From assembly GCA_035772405.1 (NCBI GenBank), contig JAYKKM010000199.1, forward strand, positions 248,001-312,000: a stretch of DNA of 64,000 bases, read 5' to 3'. Both the position numbers and the translations under genes were made by a program. The notes below the pieces were generated by a model. That model was not told the DNA's origin. It searched no databases and saw only the letters and a list, made by a program, of their open reading frames with translations. Origin of the DNA: Chrysogorgia sp. JL179-B06 (Eukaryota; Cnidaria; Anthozoa; Scleralcyonacea; Chrysogorgiidae). Positions 57,801-64,000 of the stretch are shown piece by piece. How positions within the stretch are numbered: position 1 is the stretch's first letter; every line of letters starts with the position of its first letter.

Positions 57801-60800
57801 GTCAACGCGCAGTAGTGTCAACGTGCAGTAGTGTCAACGTGCAGTAGTGTCAACGTGCAGTAGTGTCAACGCGCAGTAGTGTCAACGCGCAGTAGTGTCA
57901 ACGCGCAGTAGTGTCAACGCGCAGTAGTGTCAACGTGCAGTAGTGTCAACGTGCAGTAGTGTCAACGCGCAGTAGTGTCAACGTGCAGTAGTGTCAACGA
58001 GCAGTAGTGTCAACGTGCAGTAGTGTCAACGCGCAGTAGTGTCAACGTGCAGTAGTGTCAACGTGCAGTAGTGTCAACGCGCAGTAGTGTCAACGCGCAG
58101 TAGTGTCAACGTGCAGTAGTGTCAACGTGCAGTAGTGTCAACGTGCAGTAGTGTCAACGCGCAGTAGTGTCAACGCGCAGTAGTGTCAACGCGCAGTAGT
58201 GTCAACGTGCAGTAGTGTCAACGCGCAGTAGTGTCAACGCGCAGTAGTGTCAACGCGCAGTAGTGTCAACGCGCAGTAGTGTCAACGTGCAGTAGTGTCA
58301 ACGTGCAGTAGTGTCAACGTGCAGTAGTGTCAACGCGCAGTAGTGTCAACGTGCAGTAGTGTCAACGTGCAGTAGTGTCAACGTGCAGTAGTGTCAACGC
58401 GCAGTAGTGTCAACGAGCAGTAGTGTCAACGTGCAGTAGTGTCAACGAGCAGTAGTGTCAACGTGCAGTAGTGTCAACGCGCAGTAGTGTCAACGCGCAG
58501 TAGTGTCAACGTGCAGTAGTGTCAACGCGCAGTAGTGTCAACGCGCAGTAGTGTCAACGTGCAGTAGTGTCAACGCGCAGTAGTGTCAACGTGCAGTAGT
58601 GTCAACGTGCAGTAGTGTCAACGTGCAGTAGTGTCAACGTGCAGTAGTGTCAACGCGCAGTAGTGTCAACGTGCAGTAGTGTCAACGTGCAGTAGTGTCA
58701 ACGCGCATGAGTAGTTTCAACGTGCAGTAGTGTCAACGAGCAGTAGTGTCAACGTGCAGTAGTGTCAACGCGCAGTAGTGTCAACGTGCAGTAGTGTCAA
58801 CGTGCAGTAGTGTCAACGTGCAGTAGTGTCAACGTGCAGTAGTGTCAACGCGCAGTAGTGTCAACGTGCAGTAGTGTCAACGTGCAGTAGTGTCAACGCG
58901 CAGTAGTGTCAACGTGCAGTAGTGTCAACGTGCAGTAGTGTCAACGTGCAGTAGTGTCAACGTGCAGTAGTGTCAACGCGCAGTAGTGTCAACGTGCAGT
59001 AGTGTCAACGTGCAGTAGTGTCAACGCGCATGAGTAGTGTCAACGCGCAGTAGTGTCAACGAGCAGTAGTGTCAACGTGCAGTAGTGTCAACGCGCAGTA
59101 GTGTCAACGTGCAGTAGTGTCAACGTGCAGTAGTGTCAACGTGCAGTAGTGTCAACGTGCAGTAGTGTCAACGTGCAGTAGTGTCAACGTGCAGTAGTGT
59201 CAACGCGCAGTAGTGTCAACGCGCAGTAGTTTCAACGAGCAGTAGTGTCAACGCGCATGAGTAGTTTCAACGTGCAGTAATTATTTATAAGACCCTGACC
59301 GGTGTCCCGACCCTGGATTTGAACCTGTGTCTCCCAGGTCATAGACATGTGTGATAACCCACCAGACCACAACAGGAAGGGTAAACAAAATTAAATATCA
59401 GAACTACTGTACTGTTATAACAAAACACATCAACAAACTATACCATGCATGAATTCAAAAAGCTTATTGACAACTGTTTTCAAGAATTTCCAATGTGCTC
59501 TAGAAAAAGATAAGTAAAATCAAACTGTTAATTGGCATATAATATATATAAGAAGTATACTGTTACTTGAATATATTACCTTAAGAACCTTGGGTATTGT
59601 CCAACAACGTACATAATATTTGACGCAATAATAGCTTTGTTGTCCTTTCCACGTTTGATTTCACACAAACCAAGCAAATCCTGAAGACATTCAAATAATC
59701 ATTCATATAATAAAAGTTCTTGTAAAGGCTAAAGTCGAAAAAAGCTAAAGTCTTATCCAATTTTTCAAGTCCTACTTTGTCAGCTTACCTTGATAACAGT
59801 CACCAAAAACCTCTTCTCGTCTTCTTCATGCATGGCTCCACTGATTGACCCAATTGCCCAACATAACTATCAAAATTGTTTTTCAATTTGTTTATATAAG
59901 CTAATTATATAATTACACTGCACTGCACTGCACTGCACTGCACTGCACTGCACTGCACTGCACTGCACTGCATTATTAGATTATATATCATGTAAGATCA
60001 GGCTAATAATAATATTATAACATGAATAAATAAATAAATAAATAGCCTAGAGATGACCAGAGGGGCAAAATGGGCGGGAGGACGCCACCTCTTTAGATTT
60101 TTCTTTTCTTTAGCACTAATTTTTCAGAGAGTGATTGGCTTGCTTTTCGCAACTTTTGTTATTTATTTTTTTAACTTTTGTTGCCCATACACTTCAAAAA
60201 AATAACTTATATTATTCAGAAACAAAACTTGAGATTAAGACATTACTGTATTTAGGTTTTTCCAAGACCATTCCGTGCCATCGACTTGGGCTTGAAGTTT
60301 CTCTGTCATGTGAATCTCTGTGTCTTGATAGTCCAAATGAGTCAAATATACTGCGAAAGATATTGAAAGTATAAATGTACCATAAGTATACCATATTATA
60401 AAATAACAAATTAAAAACGCACGCGCTGATTAGCTGAAAGCCGTGTTTCTACAACTCGATGGAAAACATGGATTTTTCCCGCCATTTTTATAAAATGGAC
60501 TGTAAGACGAACCTTTGCTCACAAACAGCTAAAATGTCGATAAATATGTTCTGTGACACCCAACAAGAAGAAAAACGAGAAGATTGGATGCTTTTCTTTG
60601 CAGTTAAGAGCGTTTATGTTCATTTGAGCGAGTAAGGAGAATGTATATTTTCATCATTTTAATAAAAGTGTTATTTTATAAAAGAAATAGAAAACATCTT
60701 TCCGTGCTCCCATACGTTATAGAAACACTCGTGAAAGTTTGGGAGAACTCGAAATAGCGTGGAAATTCCCACTGCCATTTCTCGTTCTCCCAAACTTCCA

Positions 60801-63800
60801 CTCGTGTTTCTATAACTCTATGGAAACACGGAAAATGTTTTCTATTTCTTAATTATAACTAGCAGCACCTATGTATAAACATGCACACACCTTTTTCAGG
60901 ATAAGCAAACCCCATTTTCAGGATATGTACAAGCCACACTCATTCTTTTGTACAAAAATATGGATTTAAGTGCTGCTTTCTCAAAACATATCTTATAGGA
61001 TATGGAGCCTCGCTATAATGCGCATCATTATAACAAGGGACTCGGTATAACACGGTTAAACCATGGACCCCAAAATTCGAAAATGTATACGCGTATCATA
61101 TAAATAAATAAATAAATAAATAAATAAGTATAGACCTTAGTAAAGTTAGGTAGTTGCAGCTTGGTGCTTGTAAAGGTTTTGCTGTGCAAGCTGTGTTAAG
61201 TTCAAGTTACGTGTCAAGTTACGGGTTCGAGTCCTGTCTGGTGCTCAGAGTTTTCTTGAGTATTGAGAACTTAACACAGCTTGCACAGCAAAACCTTTAC
61301 AATTTTATAAGTATAGACCTTATTCAAAAGTGGCTGCAAATTTAATATTCTTTTAAATGCATATAAATTAGCTAGCTCTTATAGCAAGAATATTAAATTG
61401 GCCGCCATTTTGGAATACAGTCTGTACACGTATCGTACGCGAAGTATACACGTGTGACGTCAATACGCAAACTATGTGCGTAACCTATGCGAAGTACATA
61501 TGTGTGACCTACGCGAAGTATACGCGTATCATACGAAAAGTATACACGTATCATACGCGAAGTATACTGCACGTATCATACGCGAATTATGTGCGTAACC
61601 TATATATGCAAAGTACAGTATGTGCGTATATCCGAAGTATAGATACGCGTGACCTACGCGAAGTATACACGCATCATACACAAATTATGTGCGTAACCTA
61701 TGCGAAGTGCAGTGTGTGCATAACCTAGGTCCTATACGAAGTATATACGCGTAATCTACGCGAAGTATACGCGTATCATACGCGAAGTATACGCGTAATC
61801 TACGCGAAGTATTTGCGTATCATACGCGAAGTATACACGTATCATACGCGAAGTATACACAACAAACTTTGTGGGTATCATACGTTAAGTATACGCATAA
61901 CGTTTGCGTCATTAATATAACGCGCTTCAGCTATAACCGTGCTTTTTTGCCAGGGACCCACTTTACGGCACGTTTAGCTGCAGGCTCTTTGGGGGATGGG
62001 TTGGCTGAACGGGAGGGCGGCGGAAACGAAAGGAGGACTGGGGTGCCCCAGACCCTCAAGAGCCTTATAACGAGGCTCCGCTGTAGCACTAGTTTGGAGA
62101 AATTTAAGTAAAAATCACTTATCACTTTTGTGTATTTCCATATACGAGGTTTCGGACGATGTTGAAGAAGGGCACATTGTCCGAAGCATTGTCTATGGAC
62201 AGTGTATCCTTTATTCACAAAGATATTATTAAAATGTTGTGCAATACATACCTAATGTTTCTCTCATATTTTTGTATAAATTTATTGCATCTGTATCTTT
62301 TAAAAACTCCCGTACAACCTCGCCTTGATCGTTTTCAACAACAAGAACCTGTAAAAAAGCAACCAAGATCAAACAGTTTATAATGGCGCTCCGTCGAGAT
62401 GACGTCAGTATCCATGTTTGTCCGCATTTACCGATAATTCTTGCAGCCATAACAAAAGAAAATAGCTCATTTGCAATCATTTGTGAGTCAAATTTGGTTT
62501 GTTTGTCCGCATTTTGAGCTATTAGGGAGTTTACGAAAACTCGACGCGAGCATTGAGGACGTCGTCTCTTAACAATGCAATTTTTCGTCCCAAGAGAATT
62601 TTCAATGACGTCCTCCTAAACAGGGCGTCATTAACAGCATTTTCGTGTTCTGTGGACGACGTCACCCGCTTCGAGTTTTAGTTAAGTTTACCCTGCACAC
62701 TAACTGAAATAACTATGCAAACTGTCAAGTTTCAAAAGTGTCTGAAAACATAACTTGAAAGTGGTCTATAATGGTAACGATCTTCTACGGAGTTTAGAAT
62801 ATTATGTTTTATGCTGTTGAGAATGCCGTCGTCGTCTTCACTTTCGTAAACTCCCTATTAATAGCAGCCCGCTACGCTAATTAAAGAATCATATCCTACT
62901 CTAGGACATTGGCTAATCTATGTTCAATAATTATCCTGCTAAAAATATTGAAATTTACCTCTTCTGGCTTCGCCATTCTTGATATCATGGTAATGCGAAC
63001 CTGCAATGACAAATGAAAATTTAAGTATAATAATGAAACAAGCATATTCTGTATTAATGTTTCATCCATATACTTTTAAAAATCTGCTTGCCAGTCCAGT
63101 ATACACTTAACTCTAGTACACTTAACTTTTACAGCAGAACAGTGCGCATGACAGTAACTTTTGTATTAATAATAATAATAAAGACGTATTAGGAGCATTA
63201 TACAATAGTCTCAATGCTCTTACAACAATATAGTCTTAATGTTACTTATAAAACTAATTACAGTTTCATTATAAGATAAAGCCTACTACATATATTACCA
63301 CTATGAACAAAAAACTATTAATTTAAAAAAAGAAAAGTCTTAAGTGCTGACTTAAAACTTCTTAAAATATCAATGCTTCTAATTCCGTGTTGTAATGAAT
63401 TCCACAGTTTTGGTGCTGAAACCGAGAATGTTCTGTCTCCATGAGTCACCGTTTTGGATTTTGGCTCAAGTAGCAGATTTAGATGATTTTAGTGACGGTT
63501 AGAGATCTTAAAGCACGAATAGGTTTACATAAAACAGAATAACGTATTAAACCAGAGGTAATAGCCCTGCCAAGAGCTAGGGCGGTAGCCAGGGCAACTG
63601 CTCCAGGGGGGCCCGGGCCAAATAACCATCATGAAACGATAACCCGAAACAATAACCATCATGCAAAACCTACACATAGAATGAAGCTTCTAGGGCATTT
63701 AGGGACCCGAAAGACCATAACCCCACCTGGTAATGGGTAATAGCACGTTTTCGGCGACATTTGCGAGTGAATTATAAACAAGATAAGTACAAGAATTATA

Positions 63801-64000
63801 AACAAGATAAGTAGTAATAAACTGATTACCTTTGAAAGTACTTGTAAGTAAACTTGTCTCCTTGGTGGAACATGCTGTTGTTGTATTGAACCAATGAGTA
63901 GAGGACTTGCGGATGAAGAGAAAGGACTTTCTCTATAAAGATCCCCAGCTAGACTGTTCCAGTACTCAAGGCAAATCTTGAAGATCTCAACCTCCTCCAC
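45095..64000 (-). CDS. XPO1: Exportin-1 (CRM1), C-terminal 717 residues; 5' end outside the window
   Basis: Twenty exons on the - strand: 64000-63830, 63000-62959, 62348-62252, 60350-60247, 59866-59789, 59680-59580, 59499-59444, 54788-54709, 51404-51321, 50489-50442, 50338-50252, 49374-48961, 48227-48156, 48060-47985, 47596-47504, 47422-47288, 46404-46292, 45927-45869, 45423-45327, 45241-45095. The sum is 2,154 bases, in frame throughout, and the first codon starts exactly at 64,000. The product matches vertebrate XPO1 from about residue 350 to the end: [111 protein letters not shown] and the tail [12 protein letters not shown]. It is a HEAT-repeat karyopherin that carries leucine-rich-NES cargo out of the nucleus with Ran-GTP. 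The cysteine of the NES groove is present. One intron holds a 4.3-kb satellite and another an 0.8-kb minisatellite. Confidence 0.95.
45466..45816. repeat. AT-rich low-complexity block, (TA)n and (TATATAAAA)n
   Basis: Mixed TA and TATATAAAA repeats in an XPO1 intron near the 3' end of the gene; the open frames across it are artefacts. Confidence 0.9.
46498..46836. mobile_element. TTAA-flanked TIR element, 339 bp
   Basis: The ends AATCTACGCGGCAACCTC and the reverse complement of GAGGTTTTCACGCCGTAGATC lie between TTAA at 46,494-46,497 and 46,837-46,840. It shares ends and an internal block with 26,211-26,580, so the two are one family. XPO1 intron. Confidence 0.7.
47700..47790 (+). repeat. tRNA-like SINE relic
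   Basis: CCACGTAGCTCAATGGTTAG resembles a tRNA A-box region, and TTGCTCGATTCCCG a damaged B box. It runs on into non-tRNA sequence (GAGCATATGAGCTT), so it is not a functional tRNA gene. It lies in an XPO1 intron on the opposite strand. Confidence 0.5.
48961..49374 (-). CDS. XPO1: Largest XPO1 exon in the window (138 residues)
   Basis: A 414-bp, phase-0 exon encoding SILKTN-like ([20 protein letters not shown]), [20 protein letters not shown] and [20 protein letters not shown], corresponding to several central HEAT repeats. The 19-bp minisatellite begins about 50 bp upstream of its acceptor. Confidence 0.95.
49424..50215. repeat. 19-bp minisatellite, about 42 units
   Basis: The unit is GTTGGATCAGGGGTCAGTT with mainly GGGG/GAGG/GAAG and CAG/CGG variants. 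It fills an XPO1 intron between exons 50,252-50,338 and 48,961-49,374. GGGG-type units cluster on the left and CGG-type units on the right. Because 19 is not a multiple of 3 and the unit has no stop in any + frame, overlapping open frames up to 268 codons arise. These are on the strand opposite XPO1 and I do not regard them as genes. Confidence 0.95.
50902..51106. mobile_element. Short element of about 230 bp (copy 2), 5'-truncated, with 12-bp target duplication
   Basis: Matches 40,480-40,710 at roughly 90 percent by eye but starts about 20 bp further in (CGGACACAAAATATTACATC). It is flanked by CCAAATTCAGGC at 50,890-50,901 and 51,107-51,118. XPO1 intron. Confidence 0.7.
51590..51925. mobile_element. 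Palindromic MITE-like element, about 335 bp
   Basis: The arms AAATTACTTTTAAATAAAAG ... TTTTACGGTATCTGCTCTTG ... GAATGAAAACG-type sequence are mirrored on either side of a 70-bp centre (51,706-51,775). One arm is shared with 24,231-24,455. Confidence 0.7.
52470..52645. mobile_element. TIR element (MITE-like), 176 bp
   Basis: The ends TTTTCCTAAAAGACTGGAAG and the reverse complement of CTTCACTCTTTTAGGAAAA match over about 33 bp, including TAGGTACAAGG. Non-coding, in an XPO1 intron. Confidence 0.65.
52932..54425. mobile_element. TTAA-flanked TIR element, 1.5 kb, carrying an ORF
   Basis: The ends are GGTGGCTCCCTAC and its exact reverse complement, flanked by TTAA at 52,928-52,931 and 54,426-54,429. 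No transposase is recognisable, so it is non-autonomous. The interior holds a clean 85-codon ORF (53,919-54,176, -) and no other repeat that I can identify. Superfamily by target site: piggyBac or Kolobok. Confidence 0.7.
53919..54176 (-). CDS. Small putative membrane protein ORF inside a transposon (85 aa)
   Basis: [20 protein letters not shown] begins the frame. Residues about 32-51 ([20 protein letters not shown]) look like one membrane-spanning helix, and the tail ([16 protein letters not shown]) is helical and charged. The composition is protein-like and the frame ends with a normal TAA. It could be a captured host exon or retrocopy, an element-encoded accessory protein, or chance. I do not recognise the family. 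It lies on the same strand as XPO1, in its intron. Confidence 0.3.
   Translation of the reverse strand: MSSFVRQLSNCESYRRKEPLVSDGENLASKTPHFLGFVACLFGVFWGNKLNAAGDDGVIHRHPGSYTIQDAKADMIQEAKARQAP
54940..59277. repeat. 16-bp satellite array, about 270 units
   Basis: The unit is GTGTCAACGTGCAGTA. It occupies most of the XPO1 intron between exons 59,444-59,499 and 54,709-54,788. Inside the array nearly all variation is at one base (CGTG, CGCG or CGAG). At the left edge, and in scattered units including the right edge, GTGT is GTTT. Every frame meets TAG every 48 bases, so the array cannot code. A CATGAG-type insertion (CGCATGAGTAGT) marks three places near 58,700, 59,030 and 59,255. Confidence 0.97.
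59281..59376 (-). mobile_element. tRNA-derived SINE head fragment
   Basis: The - strand reads GTTGTGGTCTGGTGGGTTAT and CACAGGTTCAAATCCAGGG (A and B boxes), then CAGGGTCTTATAAATAATT, where it meets the 16-bp array. Same family as 32,188-32,525. Confidence 0.7.
59580..59680 (-). CDS. XPO1: XPO1 exon with the NES-groove cysteine
   Basis: Encodes [20 protein letters not shown] and [11 protein letters not shown]. The TGT codon at 59,663-59,665 corresponds to the cysteine (human C528) that leptomycin B alkylates. The next two exons (59,444-59,499 and 54,709-54,788) encode [20 protein letters not shown], the other wall of the cargo groove. Confidence 0.93.
59916..59970. repeat. (CACTG)n microsatellite, 11 copies
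   Basis: Exact pentanucleotide repeat 50 bp upstream of an XPO1 exon acceptor (59,866). Confidence 0.95.
60687..60847. mobile_element. Foldback repeat, about 160 bp
   Basis: AGAAATAGAAAACATCTTTC ... ACTCGTGAAAGTTTGGGAGA mirrors TCTCCCAAACTTCCACTCGT ... GAAAATGTTTTCTATTTCT around a centre near 60,770. A related half copy (GTGTTTCTACAACTCGATGG) is at 60,445. Confidence 0.65.
61004..62085. mobile_element. Probable TIR element containing a minisatellite
   Basis: GGAGCCTCGCTATAATG near 61,004 and TTATAACGAGGCTCC near 62,065 are inverted, with more TATAAC motifs beside each. Between them lies the TACGCGAAGTATACG array. Boundaries and target site are not resolved. Confidence 0.4.
61429..61905. repeat. 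Degenerate minisatellite of TACGCGAAGTATACGCGTAT
   Basis: About twenty imperfect copies of a roughly 21-22 bp unit (CGCGAAGTATACGCGTATCATA). The unit is itself rich in near-palindromes (GTATACGCGTA). The short open frame across part of it ([16 protein letters not shown]) is a product of the repeat. Confidence 0.85.
62525..62855. mobile_element. TIR element with GGGAGTTTACG ends
   Basis: GGGAGTTTACGAAAAC and CTTTCGTAAACTCCC are inverted repeats next to TTA/TATTAA. Internal GAGGACGTCGTC and GACGTCCTCC pieces recall the families at 26,211 and 46,498. XPO1 intron. Confidence 0.55.
63163..63560 (-). mobile_element. LINE ORF2 C-terminal fragment
   Basis: The - strand reads [19 protein letters not shown] then [17 protein letters not shown], the conserved GDR.FSV.AP.LWNSLP..I R....FK..LKT block of jockey/CR1-type ORF2 proteins, followed by a 3' region and a (TTA)n tail at 63,165-63,180. 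XPO1 intron, same strand as the gene. Confidence 0.85.

Noticed and set aside
54940..59277. Possible CRISPR-like array
   Set aside because: The units are contiguous 16-mers with no unique spacers, in an animal intron. It is a satellite.
61474..61728. 84-residue ORF with CVTYAKY repeats
   Set aside because: Produced by the degenerate 21-22 bp minisatellite; the frame is not maintained across the array.

Overview
This is animal nuclear DNA. Genes are split into many short exons with GT-AG introns, two of the genes are very close to their vertebrate orthologues, and the spaces between exons are packed with mobile elements, microsatellites and minisatellites. There is no sign of bacterial or organelle organisation. 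The combination of a COG1506-type S9 peptidase (a type I do not know from vertebrates), Penelope-like repeat ends carrying hammerhead-like motifs and many small inverted-repeat elements fits a marine invertebrate. A cnidarian (coral or anemone) is my best guess, but this is inference from repeat style, not proof.

Layout. (1) 1-660, + strand: two terminal exons of an unrecognised gene that enters from the left edge. (2) 2,025-12,277, - strand: a complete S9 prolyl-oligopeptidase-family gene, rebuilt here from 12 exons (660 aa) with an intact Ser-Asp-His triad. (3) 12,278-12,660: a 383-bp head-to-head interval, probably a shared promoter. (4) 12,661-31,503, + strand: a complete INTS7 (Integrator subunit 7) gene, rebuilt from 25 exons (924 aa). 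(5) 31,504-45,094: a 13.6-kb interval of repeats with one unrecognised single-exon ORF (37,104-37,724, -). (6) 45,095-64,000, - strand: the C-terminal 717 residues of exportin-1 (XPO1/CRM1) in 20 exons; the 5' part lies beyond the right edge. Every exon junction I placed keeps the reading frame, and the exon lengths sum to whole codons for all three recognised genes.

The genes do not form an operon or pathway. INTS7 (nuclear RNA 3'-end processing and transcription attenuation) and XPO1 (nuclear export) are housekeeping genes, and the peptidase shares only a promoter interval with INTS7.

The most unusual material is non-coding: three near-identical hammerhead-ribozyme-like motifs on Penelope-like repeat ends; a 4.3-kb array of about 270 copies of a 16-bp unit inside an XPO1 intron, whose units differ mainly at one base next to a CpG; a 19-bp array that is free of stops in all three frames of one strand; several small transposons whose ends and target duplications can be read directly (8-bp, 7-bp, 5-bp and TTAA types); and a short repeat of about 230 bp present twice with different 10- and 12-bp flanking duplications. 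All exon calls are by eye, without transcript data.
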